Shown here piece after piece: positions 1 to 10,361 of a stretch of 64,000 bases of DNA. Position 1 is the stretch's first letter. Every line of letters begins with the position of its first letter. The stretch lies in the NCBI GenBank assembly GCA_950097015.1, contig CATNEN010000032.1, positions 2,022,501 through 2,086,500 on the forward strand. The letters run 5' to 3'. The DNA comes from Macrostomum hystrix. Its lineage: Eukaryota > Platyhelminthes > Macrostomidae. The notes below the pieces were generated by a model. The model searched no databases. It saw only the letters and a list, made by a program, of their open reading frames with translations, and was not told the origin of the DNA. Both the position numbers and the translations under genes were made by a program.

Positions 1-1079
1 GAGAGATGAGACACGGGAGAGATGAGACACGGGAGAGATGAGACACGGGAGAGATGAGACACGGGAGAGATGAGACACGGGAGAGATGAGACACGGGAGA
101 GATGAGACACGGGAGAGATGAGACACGGGAGAGATGAGACACGGGAGAGATGAGACACGGGAGAGATGAGACACGGGAGAGATGAGACACGGGAGAGATG
201 AGACACGGGAGAGATGAGACAGGGGAGAGATGAGACACGGGAGAGATGAGACACGGGAGAGATGAGACACGGGAGAGATGAGACACGGGACAGATGAGAC
301 ACGGGAGAGATGAGACACGGGAGAGATGAGACACGGGAGAGATGAGACAGGGGAGAGATAAGACAGGGGAGAGATGAGACACGGGAGAGATGAGACACGG
401 GAGAGATGAGACAGGGGAGAGATGAGACACGGGACAGATGAGACACGGGAGAGATGAGACAGGGGAGAGATGAGACACGGGAGAGATGAGACACGGGACA
501 GATGAGACACGGGAGAGATGAGACACGGGACAGATGAGACACGGGAGAGATGAGACACGGGAGAGATGAGACACGGGAGAGATGCGACACGGGAGAGATG
601 AGACACGGGAGAGATGAGACACGGGAGAGATGAGACACGGGAGAGATGAGACACGGGACAGATGAGACACGGGAGAGATGAGACACGGGAGAGATGAGAC
701 ACGGGAGAGATGAGACACGGGACAGATGAGACACGGGACAGATGAGACACGGGAGAGATGAGACACGGGAGAGATGAGACACGGGACAGATGAGACACGG
801 GACAGATGAGACACGGGAGAGATGAGACACGGGAGAGATGAGACACGGGAGAGATGAGACACGGGAGAGATGAGACACGGGACAGATGAGACACGGGACA
901 GATGAGACACGGGAGAGATGAGACACGGGACAGATGAGACACGGGAGAGATGAGACACGGGAGAGATGAGACACGGGAGAGATGAGACAGGGGAGAGATG
1001 AGACACGGGAGAGATGAGACACGGGAGAGATGAGACACGGGAGAGATGAGACACGGGAGAGATGAAACACGGGAGAGAT
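1..1079. repeat. 16-bp minisatellite array
   Basis: About 67 head-to-tail copies of the 16-bp unit gagagatgagacacgg. Variation is almost entirely point changes (gagaga to gacaga, acacgg to acaggg). The array runs off the left edge, so its full size is unknown. The last units degrade near 1065-1079 (gatgaaacac), after which unique AT-rich sequence begins. No coding role is visible. Confidence 0.97.
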
Positions 1080-1167
1080 TAATTGTGACAATAATGACGA
1101 TTAATTGTGACATGCCGGTCTCTCTGATGAATGGAGCCACTGATAATTATTAAATCAGATTTTTTCT

Positions 1168-1419
1168 TCAATAATTTTGTTTTTCTAATTCTTTCAAGAA
1201 TTCCGGGACTGCATGCAGATCAGCAGCAATCAGTCGCATGCAGGCGAGACACTTCCGGGCTCCGTCGTGTCTCGATGCCGTCCCGCTGGTAAAGGGCCGC
1301 TCCGGATGCGCCGGATTAACTTTGCGTGCTCTTTGAGCAGCTGTGCTCACCGTGTGGCCCGCATGTCTTGAATACTTTTTTATTGGGTGGATTGTCTTTG
1401 CATGCTTTTCACTTGCCAT
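1168..1419 (-). CDS. Small open frame, possible terminal exon, unknown
   Basis: An 83-codon open frame from ATG at 1419 to a stop at 1168. It is locally GC-rich compared with its AT-rich flanks, as are the real exons elsewhere in the window. The C-terminal half (around KCLACMRLIAADLHAVPEF) looks protein-like, but I recognise no family. A possible donor (CACACG|GTGAGC on the minus strand) lies inside, so it could be a spliced exon, a short gene, or chance. It sits between two minisatellites, with no neighbouring gene to connect to. Confidence 0.22.
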   Translation of the reverse strand: MASEKHAKTIHPIKKYSRHAGHTVSTAAQRARKVNPAHPERPFTSGTASRHDGARKCLACMRLIAADLHAVPEFLKELEKQNY

Positions 1420-1442
1420 CTTTCTGAATCAGCCATCAGAAC

Positions 1443-2425
1443 AGGAAATGGGAAAAGGAATACGAAAATAAATAGGAATAGGAATAGGAATAGGATCATA
1501 GGAATAGTAATAGGAATGGGAATAGGAATAGGAATAGGATCATAGGAATAGGAATAGGAATGGGAATAGGAATAGGAATAGGAATAGGAAAATAAATAGG
1601 AATAGGAATATGAACAGGAATAGGAATGGGAATGGGAATGGGAATAGGAATAGGAATAGGATCATAGGAATAGGAATAGGAATGGGAATAGGAATAGGAA
1701 AATAAATAGGAATGGGAATAGGAATAGGAACAGGAATAGGAATGGGAATGGGAATAGGAATAGGAATAGGATCATAGGAATAGGAATAGGAATGGGAATG
1801 GGAATAGGAATAGGAATAGGATCATAGGAATAGGAATAGGAATGGGAATAGGAATAGGAAAATAAATAGGAATAGGAATAGGAATAGGAACAGGAATAGG
1901 AATGGGAATGGGAATAGGAATAGGAATAGGATCATAGGAATAGGAATAGGAATGGGAATAGGAATAGGAATAGGATCATAGGAATAGGAATAGGAATGGG
2001 AATAGGAATAGGAAAATAAATAGGAATAGGAATAGGAATATGAACAGGAATAGGAATGGGAATGGGAATAGGAATAGGAATAGGATCATAGGAATAGGAA
2101 TAGGAATGGGAATAGGAATAGGAAAATAAATAGGAATAGGAATAGGAATATGAACAGGAATAGGAATGGGAATGGGAATAGGAATAGGAATAGGATCATA
2201 GGAATAGGAATAGGAATGGGAATAGGAATAGGAATAGGATCATAGGAATAGGAATAGGAATAGGAATGGGAATAGGAATAGGAAAATAAATAGGAATAGG
2301 AATAGGAATATGAACAGGAATAGGAATAGGAATAGGAACAGAAATGGGAACAGGAATAGGAATAGGAATGGGAACAGGAATGGGAATAGGAATGGGAACA
2401 GGAATAGGAATAGGAATGGCATCAG
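1443..2425. repeat. GGAATA hexanucleotide array with higher-order pattern
   Basis: Almost 1 kb of (ggaata)n with interruptions ggaatg, ggaaca, ggaaaataaata and ggatcata. These recur in the same order at roughly 100-170 bp spacing, so the hexamer is organised into longer repeating blocks, for example 1610-1740, 1860-1930 and 2030-2110. The right end becomes rich in ggaaca before leaving the repeat at about 2425. Long open frames on both strands here are only translations of the hexamer. Confidence 0.95.
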
Positions 2426-3037
2426 GCTGGGTATCGGTATGTCAGTGGGAATAAGTAAGGGAATGTTTAAGAATAGAAAATACACAAAACGATTGGGTAG
2501 TTTTGTGTTACTGAAGTTTGATAAATCCAAAGGCTTGGAATGACAATCCAGATCTAATGCCCTGTTATCCCATTCTCCCATATTTCGCCTCCTCGCTATC
2601 CTATTTTTATTTCTTTGATTTTCCAAACTCAGTCGAGCATGGCAAGGTTGGCAATTTTCAAGCCCCATTGCCAGGTGCATCGAATCGTAAAACTGAATTA
2701 TCCTAATTTCCATCCATTTATGACTTTATGGTCGATCTGATCGCCCACTGATGATATAACTTTTGATTTCTTGAAATAATATCAATCAAGATTCAATCAC
2801 AGTGTTCTGCAATGCTGATACGAAACAGGAGGCTCTGGTCAAACCTTGAAGCTTTCTGGCTAGCTAAAAATGAACAAAATGCAGGAAAAATTGTTTTGCC
2901 AACTGACAATCTCATAAATTTTCTCCAAGTGTAGTTTGTCACTGCTTTTCCGGTGTGTGAGATAGAGACTGAGCTGAAGAAAAAAAATAGTTTGATAAAA
3001 CTGTAACAAACTGGTTTAGCTATTGCAGGACTTAAAT
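2426..3037. other. Non-coding spacer
   Basis: AT-rich unique sequence between two minisatellites. A 62-codon plus-strand frame (2518-2706) has no recognisable motif. I see no gene, RNA or repeat signature. Confidence 0.6.
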
Positions 3038-3602
3038 AATAAATAGGTAGACAAGATAGAAATGGATAGGGACTGATATGATAATGGATAGAGATAGGTA
3101 GACAAGACAGAAATGGATAGGGACTGATGTGATAATGGATAGAGATAGGTAGACAAGATAGAAATGGATAGGGACTGATATGAGAATGGATAGAGATAGG
3201 TAGACAAGATAGAAATGGATAGGGACTGATATGAGGATGGATAGAGATAGGTAGACAAGATAGAAATGGATAGGGACTGATATGAGAATGGATAGAGATA
3301 GGTAGACAAGATAGAAATGGATAGGGACTGATATGAGAATGGATAGAGATAGGTAGACAAGATAGAAATGGATAGGGACTGATATGATAATGGATAGAGA
3401 TAGGTAGACAAGATAGAAATGGATAGGGACTGATTTGAGGATGGATAGAGATAGGTAGACAAGATAGAAATGGATAGGGACTGATATGATAATGGATAGA
3501 GATAGGTAGACAAGATAGAAATGGATAGGGACTGATTTGAGGATGGATAGAGATAGGTAGACAAGATAGAAATGGATAGGGACTGATATGAGAATGGATA
3601 GT
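3038..3602. repeat. 51-bp minisatellite
   Basis: About 11 copies of a 51-bp unit containing gataggtagacaagatagaa followed by atggatagggactgatatga. Unit differences are confined to a few positions (tgataatg, tgagaatg, tgaggatg). Because 51 is a multiple of three, one minus-strand frame stays open for 182 codons as a 17-residue repeat. That follows from the period and is not evidence of a gene. Confidence 0.95.
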
Positions 3603-3885
3603 AATAATCAGTAGGGCTGTCCCATACTTTCTAATAAGTAGTCTCGAGCGTGCGTTACTGATATTTTATATTTCTGACCAGATACAACTCAACAAGAAAT
3701 TCGATATCAAATATGGCGTGGCTATTTTGATAAAGAACAAAGAAATAATCCTGCTCAAATTTCGTGCTTTTTAATTAACAACCGGTATCGAATTCCAATA
3801 ACTTGAAGAATTTCCACATGTAGGCTTGTCACATTCCAGTTGGTTTGCCGGTTGCAGAATGGCTGACAGTGGGCCAATATTTCTA

Positions 3886-4580
3886 ATCAATCAAGCTCAA
3901 AGCTTCTCAGTCAAGCTCAAAGCTTCTCAATCAAGCTCAAAGCTTCTCAATCAAGCTCAAAGCTTCTCAATCAAGCTCAAAGCTTCTCAGTCAAGCTCAA
4001 AGCTTCTCAATAAAGCTCAAAGCTTCTCAAACAAGCTCAAAGCTTCTCAAACAAGCTCAAAGCTTCTCAGTCAAGCTCAAAGCTTCTCAATCAAGCTCAA
4101 AGCTTCTCTATCAAGCTCAAAGCTTCTCAGTCAAGCTCAAAGCTTCTCAATAAAGCTCAAAGCTTCTCAAACAAGCTCAAAGCTTCTCAAACAAGCTCAA
4201 AGCTTCTTAATAAAGCTCAAAGCTTCTCAAACAAGCTCAAAGCTTCTCAAACAAGCTCAAAGCTTCTCAAACAAGCTCAAAGCTTCTTAGTCAAGCTCAA
4301 AGCTTCTCAAACAAGCTCAAAGCTTCTCAAACAAGCTCAAAGCTTCTCAAACAAGCTCAAAGCTTCTTAGTCAAGCTCAAAGCTTCTTAGTCAAGCTCAA
4401 AGCTTCTTAGTCAAGCTCAAAACTTCTCAATCAAGCTCAAAGCTTCTCAATCAAGCTCAAAGCTTCTCAGTCAAGCTCAAAGCTTCTCAATCAAGCTCAA
4501 AGCTAAGCAATCAAGCTCAAAGCTTCTCAATAAAGCTCAAAGCTTCTCAAACAAGCTCAAAGCTTATCAATCAAGCTCAT
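3886..4580. repeat. 20-bp minisatellite with HindIII-type palindrome
   Basis: About 35 copies of tcaagctcaaagcttctcaa. Each unit carries the palindrome aagctt and a second aagct half. Variation is mostly in the spacer (tctcaa, tctcag, tcttag; tcaag or acaag or taaag), and runs of the same variant lie next to each other, as expected from unequal exchange. Confidence 0.95.
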
Positions 4581-4589
4581 AAAAGTTCA

Positions 4590-4835
4590 TAGAATCTCAA
4601 GCTCGGACTCACGACTTAAAGGTCGCAGGTTCCAGTACCGAGTCGAAATAGAGCAGTTTGCAGCTGTTCATTGGTTGCCAGCATCATCTGGGATAATTGA
4701 GGGTGTGTGTAGCGTCCCCCCAGTCCATGGACTGAAAAGCCGTACGCAGCCTTCAAATAACTTCTGCTGTGCTGTCGGTTCCTTGTCTGGCCCGATAGGA
4801 GCAGGTGTAATTAATTATTGAGCACTATTATAGTT
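4590..4835 (+). mobile_element. Possible tRNA-derived SINE, second family
   Basis: Just after the 20-bp array a non-repetitive stretch carries a B-box-like motif (ggttccagtacc, about 4628-4639). It continues with cagtttgcagctgttcattgg, then gccagcatcatct and ccagtccatgga. A second sequence with the same order of words (cagtttgcacagctg, accagcatca, gagtccatgga) occurs at about 7229-7315. A dispersed element with a tRNA-like head is the simplest reading. No A box or target duplication was found, so the assignment is tentative. Confidence 0.4.
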
Positions 4836-5385
4836 ATCCTAAACCCTACTAATGGCTCATAACTAGTATAATTATTTTCTTAACTCTTGATACAATAACT
4901 CAAGTGGCTAAATTTTCTCGCCCCTACTTTACAAGTAGTATGGGTCGTAAATAACTTTCGTTTTTGTTTTATGTGAATGTCCTCTGAGCAGAGATTTGGA
5001 AAACATTTTACGACTAAAATTAAAGGCATATTCAGGAGTATGAAATTGTGAAACACGTTAAATGAAAGTATCGGAAACAAAAAGAAAATTTTTTGTTGAT
5101 TGACACTTCGAAGTGTTGTGAGGTCCATAACTTTATTGCTTGTCACGGCTTACTATATTACTTGTAGCCGTGTGCTCAAATAGGCAGAGCGGCGTGAACT
5201 AGAGAAACGAAAATTGCAATGTGTTGCCATCAGAGTCAGCAAGCATCATAACATGGAATAGACAATAGCCGAAGTGTGTAACTTTGCGAGTGGTTTCTGA
5301 GTAAGCTAAAGAAAATTTGAAGTGGTTGCTTTTACACATGTTAAAAAGAGAAAAAAAATTACATTAGATCCAGCAAAGTGTAAAT
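4836..5385. other. Non-coding spacer
   Basis: AT-rich sequence with no splice-consistent exon, repeat or RNA motif. An 88-codon minus-strand frame (4880-5146) has AT-rich codons unlike the GC-rich exons nearby and no domain I recognise. Confidence 0.6.
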
Positions 5386-5724
5386 CAGGGGGTCACGTTT
5401 CACACGTTTGCCTCTCGCACCAAGGTCCCCAAGTTCGACTCCACGGCGAGGCGACATTCATTTGGGGCGCAGCCGCGGAGAGAAGGCTTGGGGGCTTGAT
5501 GCAATGGAGGGCCAAACTCCAGGGCACAGTGAAGTGTACACTGCCTGAAGATTATAGGGCAGATGTACACACCTGTGTGAGCGTGTGGCTGCGTACAGTA
5601 TCTGAGTGCGTGTGTGCTCAAGAGTCAGCGAAATGGACAGAATTGCCTCCTCGCTGGCTGCGGGTCTAGTGGCACCAAATGATGTGCCATTGCCCACAGC
5701 CCACAGCAATTATTATTATTAAAG
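5386..5724 (+). mobile_element. tRNA-derived SINE (family 1), copy A
   Basis: Plus-strand copy of a roughly 330-bp element found five times in the window. The tRNA-like head carries a near-consensus Pol III B box (agttcgactcc, 5432-5442). The A-box part, present in the copy at 50.4 kb, appears deleted here. The body includes cattcatttggggcgcagcc, ccagggcacagtgaagtgta, ctcaagagtcagcgaaatgg and gccattgcccacagcc. The 3' end is a short (att)n tail followed by aaag. It is the only near-full-length plus-strand copy. Confidence 0.85.
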
Positions 5725-6130
5725 TGCAAACCTCTTTAATCTACGAAACTGCTCAGCATCCTTTTAATGATCAGGAATTTCTAAGCCAGAAAGTCACGCT
5801 CAGGTTTTATTAGAAGTGCTCCAATCGAAGGACAGCCCAGTCAAGCACTGCGGAAGAATATTTAACAGCGAAACACTGAGGCTCAGAGCCAAGCACACAG
5901 TCAAGAGATCATTGCTGAGCGATACGTCAATTTATCAGATGCGTGATATTGCGACCGCATATTAATGAAGGCCTAGTTGACTCGGGTCGCAGGAATGAAG
6001 ATATTCGTATTTATATTTATAATTTATGTTTTAGATATATTTTCTGAGATTAAGTTGCGTAGATTTGACACGACTCGCGCGCCGGTGACAGTAAAAATAC
6101 TTCGAGAATACTTCTGAGTACGCTCTGAAT
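5725..6130. other. Spacer / probable 3' flank of the TAL-type gene
   Basis: AT-rich stretch lying 3' of the minus-strand EF-hand/dynein-light-chain gene. On the minus strand it would contain that gene's 3' UTR. No strong AATAAA is obvious immediately after the stop. No other gene is seen. Confidence 0.5.
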
Positions 6131-7458
6131 TCACTCCATGGGTGTTCTCCAGAGCAGGTAGACAACGCCCTGGTACTTGAAGATGAAACCGAAACCAGGC
6201 TCGTGGGACACGAAGTTCCAGAACTGGCCTTGCAGGCTGACCACGTGCCACAGGCGACCGAATTGGTCGTCGAGAAGTTGCTTGACCACCCGGGGCAGGT
6301 CCTTGGGCTCTGGCGTCTCTTCCAGGCTCTCCTTGACGATGAAGAACACTTCCGCCTGACGGTCGGCGGGCATGTCGACGTACAACACCTGGACACTGGA
6401 CGGCAGCGTGCGCTTTTGCACTGCGAACACACTGCGAGAGCGGTAGGCACGGCTGGAAGAGAAAGTGGGGCCAGATGTACAGACAGAGTCACAGCCGCAG
6501 CTACACTGCACAACCTCCTTTGTAGTCCAGATGTCAGAAGATAGTACATCTGAAGTCAGAAGTCAGACTGGTTTATACTTTTAAGAGAGAACGTCAGTTC
6601 AGAACTATTTCAGTTCAGAACTTCTAGTGGGACTTATTTTTTGTCTCCAAGCTTCTGGTGCCATTTTTTCGACACACGATTCTAAAGTGTTCAACCATCC
6701 TCTATCCGCTTTCGATGTACAGTCCAATCTAAGCAAATTTATCCCTATTCGTGTCCCAGAATGAAATTTCCGCAATCTATTTTTCTTAATTGGATATTTC
6801 AAATTATATTTCCCAAATAAAGCGCTGATTGCCCTCTCCAGCCTCCCTGTGCGGGCAAGCGCGCAATTGAAGCAGTCAAGAAGATCTTAAGCAAAATGGC
6901 TGACCCGATTTGGGCCCAATAACGGAAGAGCAATTTATTATTTAATGGCTGAATTGGGAATTTCGAGTCTGAACATTTCAGCGCGACAGAGGATAAGACA
7001 GAGAGAAGCAATCTCACGCTTTCTTAGTCCGCAGTCCGAGAACGTCGCAATAGTTCTCCAGGGTGATGCGGCCCAAGTGCTGCTTGTCGAAGATACTCAG
7101 CCACTTCTGCAATTGTGGTATAGCGAAGTATTGCGGCTAAGATTCACCTCCGAGATGGCTTATGCTACTGTACCCGCGTTCTTGGGCTAAATGTCTCACG
7201 ACTGTAACCAGGGACGGAGAGTGAAAGTTCAGTTTGCACAGCTGTAAAATGGATACCAGCATCAGTTTAGGTAGAAATTAGGGCAGATGTGGCGGCCACC
7301 TGAGTCCATGGAGAGTCACAAACCTGAACAAATGTGTCCTCAAAGTTGTTCTTCACCATGTAGGCCCTGAGCTCCTCGACTGTGATCTCCTCGCTGTTGT
7401 CAGTGTCTATGGCAAAGAAGGCGTCTAGAAAATTGTGCTGTCGCTCCTGCGAGGACAT
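6131..7458 (-). CDS. TAL-type EF-hand / dynein-light-chain protein
   Basis: Three exons on the minus strand, 7458-7324, 7106-7018 and 6452-6131, sum to 546 nt, or 181 aa. Phases agree (0, then 2), with donors GTTTGT and GTGAGA and acceptors TTGCAG and a pyrimidine-rich CTCTTCCAG. Residues about 12-40 form a canonical EF-hand loop (DTDNSEEITVEE). The second EF-hand (DKQHLGRITLEN) lacks the acidic residues at positions 3, 5 and 12 and should not bind calcium. Residues about 105-181 match the LC8 dynein-light-chain fold (WHVVSLQGQFWNFVSHEP, then FGFIFKYQGVVYLLW). This order and length are those of flatworm tegument-allergen-like calcium-binding proteins, which are linked to the surface syncytium. 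The start at 7458 begins MSSQERQ; an upstream in-frame ATG at 7512 is possible. The tissue role is inference. Confidence 0.85.
7200..7319 (+). mobile_element. Fragment related to SINE family 2, in TAL intron 1
   Basis: Within the intron at 7107-7323 the words cagtttgcacagctg, accagcatca and gagtccatgga occur in the same order and spacing as in the element at 4.6-4.8 kb. The fragment stops a few bases short of the exon 1 donor. Divergence is high, so it is an old copy if it is one. Confidence 0.35.
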
Positions 7459-8340
7459 TTCTGCTGATGACCTACGAAGATTAGACTTGGCAGCGAGAGT
7501 AAGTGAAAGCACACTCTACGACTAGTCTGTGTGCTTATTTTTTTTCTTTCTCAAGGTGCTACTTCAGTTGCTGTCGCGTGTTGCTTTCTAATAGCTTGTC
7601 TGGCCTCACTGACTGAGGTGGGTTACAATCTGGACTGAATTATCCGAAGCAGCAATTTACTGTCTGAAGTGGCTCTAGCATGTATGAGAACAGTGGCAGG
7701 TATAGAGCCATGTCGAGTGGACATTTAGCATCTGCGAGAAATGCTTCTCAGTAGAGACAATGAAGGACTCGCTCCTCAGACTGGAATCTCCCGAGTACGC
7801 GTAAATAATTCGACTAGGGTGGGGGCGGTGACTCAGTGTGTCTGGAAGTCCTCACCGAGCAAGTGGAGCGAGGCTTTGCGATCATCCAGTGCAAAATACT
7901 GACAGATGATGCGAGTGAAATAGAAAGAGAAAATAATAAAAGAAAGCGAGCCAGAAAGAAGATATATTTGCCTGCTGGCTGGGCTGGAGCTTCAGCTCAG
8001 ATTAATTGCCCACTGGGCCAAGGCTAATTTGGCATGGGCCAAATTTCCTAGAGACTCTAAATTTTCTTTGGGCCTGAAGAGAGTGAGGAAAGGGAAAGCT
8101 GAAACTTCTGATTGGGATGCAAGAAACTGCCTTCTCCCATTTCTCAGGCCTTCCCAGCTGCTCCGTCTTCTCTTAGTCTCAATTTTCCTCCCACAAAACA
8201 TGCTCAAGCTAATTTCCGAATCCCTTTTGCTTCTGTCCCTCTTTGTGGAATATTTTCTTTTTTTCTTCTCCGAACTTCAGATGAGCCTTGTCGGCCGGCG
8301 GTTTGAGTCTGATTGAATTCCCAGACTCTTGCTCCACATT
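7459..8340. other. Intergenic between divergent TAL and aminotransferase genes
   Basis: Contains the 5' flanks of two divergently transcribed genes. A purine-rich tract (about 7915-7965, gaaagagaaaataataaaag) and short frames without family signatures are all I see. The TAL 5' UTR or leader exon probably lies just above 7458; no clear TATA box was found for it. Confidence 0.5.
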
Positions 8341-8362
8341 CCTCCCTACCCGCCCCTTGGGA

Positions 8363-8397
8363 CCAATGAGCACAAAGCAAGCAGGGCCCATTTAAAA
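8363..8397 (+). promoter_or_regulatory. CCAAT and TATA-like promoter of aminotransferase gene
   Basis: ccaat at 8363-8367 is followed by a TATA-like tttaaaa at 8391-8397. These lie 63-97 bp upstream of the ATG at 8460, which predicts a short leader of about 35-40 nt. The motifs are seen; use is inferred. Confidence 0.5.
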
Positions 8398-8459
8398 GCC
8401 CAGTGGCTCCTAGCGACATCCGCAGCTGTCATTCGGGCGGATTCCGGGCGCAACTCAGC

Positions 8460-9857
8460 ATGAAGCGCAGCGTCAGTCTCAGCATCAAGTCGGCTCTGTC
8501 GCACTTGGAAGCAACTCCGGAGTTGCGGACTTTGCTCAGTCCCTGCGGAGAGCCACGCGGAGTTGTCAACCTGGGCCTTGGCCAGTCGCCCTTCCCGCCG
8601 CCATCGTCTGCTGCGGAATTTCTTCGACGGCATGCCGACGAGTGTCGCTACGCGCCAAGCGATGGCTGTCCGGAGCTGCGAGCCGCTTTTGCTGACTTCC
8701 ACCGCTGGCCGGGCGGCTCCAGTCGGGTCGTGATTGGTCCTGGTTGTCGAGGACTGCTCTTTGCGCTGCTGCTGGCCTTCGAGGGTCGCATCTTTGTGGC
8801 CGCACCAGCTTGGAGTGCGTGCGGACCGCAATGCGAGCTGCTTCGAGCGCGGTCGAGGATTGTGGTAGTGCAGGCAGGCTTTGCTGAAGGTTGGAAGATC
8901 CGTCCAGAGGCGCTACGACGAGCGGTTGCTACGGCATCGGAGCCTTGTCGCAAAAAGACGCCAAAGCTGCTGGTCCTGGCAACTCCAGGCAATCCGAGCG
9001 GCCAGTGCTACTCAGCGGAAGAGTTCATCGACTTGTCTGAAGCGCTTATCGAGCTCGGCTTCACTGCGGCTGTTTCTGACGAAACCTATGCGCTGTTGCG
9101 CCACGACGGCCAACCTCACTTGTCTTTGTCAGAGTTCTATCCCGAAGGCGCCATCGTTCTGACCAGCCTGTCGAAGTGGGCCGGTCTGGCTGGCTGGAGA
9201 ATCGGCTGCGCTCTGTTCCCCAGGCAGCTGGCGGGCCTGCAGGAGTCTGTAGCCGGCGTACTGTCGCATGTCGCGCCCTGCGCTCCGACGCCTCAACAGT
9301 TGGCAGCCGCGGAGCTGCTTCAAGGCGCCTCCCCTGTGCCCGATGCTGCCACCTGTCGCGTCCTGCGTCGTCTTGGACTATTTTGCACCGAAAGGCTTTC
9401 CTGCTGCGGAGTGCGAGTTCTGGCGCCACAGGCCGGATTCTTCATGCTGCTCGATCTGGCTGAGCTGTCCGACGATTTGACCTGCCTCGGAGCTAGAACT
9501 GCGGCCCAGCTATGCACCAGACTGCTGCGAGACCTCGGCCTGCTGCTGCTACCCGGCGACGCTTTCATGCTTCCACCCGACGCTCTCGTGCTCCGACTCT
9601 GCTTTGTCGACTTCGACGGTTGCGAAGCTGTCAAAGCGGCTAGTCACCTCAGCGAGGCGGAGGATGTGGGCCAGAACGAGCGATTCATCTTGTCTCGCTG
9701 CCAGCCGACCGCCGACGCTGTTTTGCGCCTCTGCGATTGGCTGCGTCAGGTGCCGAGCCGCGCGAAGGCAGAGCGAGTTTGGCAGGCTGAGTTGCGACGA
9801 GTGGGGCGCGAACTGGCGACCTCGGCCCTAATGGGTGCCCTGGAACTGTGCTGCTGA
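8460..9857 (+). CDS. Class I/II PLP-dependent aminotransferase
   Basis: A single uninterrupted exon of 465 aa. The fold-type I signature is complete: YAPSDGCPELR substrate/cofactor loop, N178 in NPSG, D207 and Y210 in SDETY, the Schiff-base lysine K239 in SLSKWAGLAGWRIG with R247 eight residues on, and the carboxylate-binding R379 in LRLCF. It should transfer amino groups between amino and 2-oxo acids in the cytosol; the substrate cannot be read from sequence. The first in-frame ATG is 8460; the longer frame upstream starts only with GTG. A C-terminal extension of about 60 residues follows the usual end of the domain. No target peptide is obvious. GC content is far above the flanks. Absence of introns could mean a retrogene or bacterial origin, but other genes here are also single-exon. 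Confidence 0.85.
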   Translation: MKRSVSLSIKSALSHLEATPELRTLLSPCGEPRGVVNLGLGQSPFPPPSSAAEFLRRHADECRYAPSDGCPELRAAFADFHRWPGGSSRVVIGPGCRGLLFALLLAFEGRIFVAAPAWSACGPQCELLRARSRIVVVQAGFAEGWKIRPEALRRAVATASEPCRKKTPKLLVLATPGNPSGQCYSAEEFIDLSEALIELGFTAAVSDETYALLRHDGQPHLSLSEFYPEGAIVLTSLSKWAGLAGWRIGCALFPRQLAGLQESVAGVLSHVAPCAPTPQQLAAAELLQGASPVPDAATCRVLRRLGLFCTERLSCCGVRVLAPQAGFFMLLDLAELSDDLTCLGARTAAQLCTRLLRDLGLLLLPGDAFMLPPDALVLRLCFVDFDGCEAVKAASHLSEAEDVGQNERFILSRCQPTADAVLRLCDWLRQVPSRAKAERVWQAELRRVGRELATSALMGALELCC

Positions 9858-9935
9858 ATTTTATTGTCCGATCTTTTCAACAAATTTCATCTGGAAATGT
9901 TGAATGCCTGAGTCCCTTTTACTTTATCGTTATCC

Positions 9936-9941
9936 AATAAA
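9936..9941 (+). promoter_or_regulatory. Poly(A) signal of aminotransferase gene
   Basis: aataaa 79 bp after the stop codon, in ccaataaagttgctcg, giving a short 3' UTR. Confidence 0.7.
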
Positions 9942-10361
9942 GTTGCTCGAACTGAACAACATAGTTCGCATATGCGAATTCCTATTACAATTTTGACGTG
10001 TCGGTGTAAAAAAATCACACGCTTCGTAAAGAAGGAACCATTAATACTTTATTAGTTCGAGAAAACCTTGACACAAGGATCAAATTCGTGACGATGTTGA
10101 AAAAAATCCGTGGACTTTTCCCGTGGATTGTGGATTAAGAATTCCGTTCTATTTGAACCTTGTAGGGCTTCGATGAATGACGAGTGGCTGTCAGATTAGT
10201 TTTCGCGAATCAGTTAAATCCGTGTCCACTGCTGCCATCTCATGCAGTTTGAGTTTTTTGCATAGAGCTGGTAGATTAACTCAACTATCGACTGATGAAA
10301 GCCTGCTGGAGGTAAGGCGTTTCCATCACTTTAGGGGTAGTCAGCAGTAGGAAGACCACGC

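Noticed and set aside
2240-2713. Long open frames on both strands in the GGAATA array
   Set aside because: A hexanucleotide repeat keeps frames open on its own; low-complexity translation, no start context or splice sites.
3016-3564. 182-codon frame of 17-residue repeats
   Set aside because: The period of 51 bp is divisible by three, so openness follows from the repeat; no signal peptide or conserved flanks.
3826-4290. 154-codon repetitive frame over the 20-bp array
   Set aside because: Translation of a minisatellite with ordinary intergenic flanks.
6177-6544. Plus-strand frames opposite the LC8-domain exon
   Set aside because: Antisense shadows of the TAL-type exon, which has the recognisable domain and fitting splice phases.
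8566-9634. Several antisense and alternate frames across the aminotransferase
   Set aside because: High GC content lowers stop frequency; only the plus-strand frame shows family motifs.
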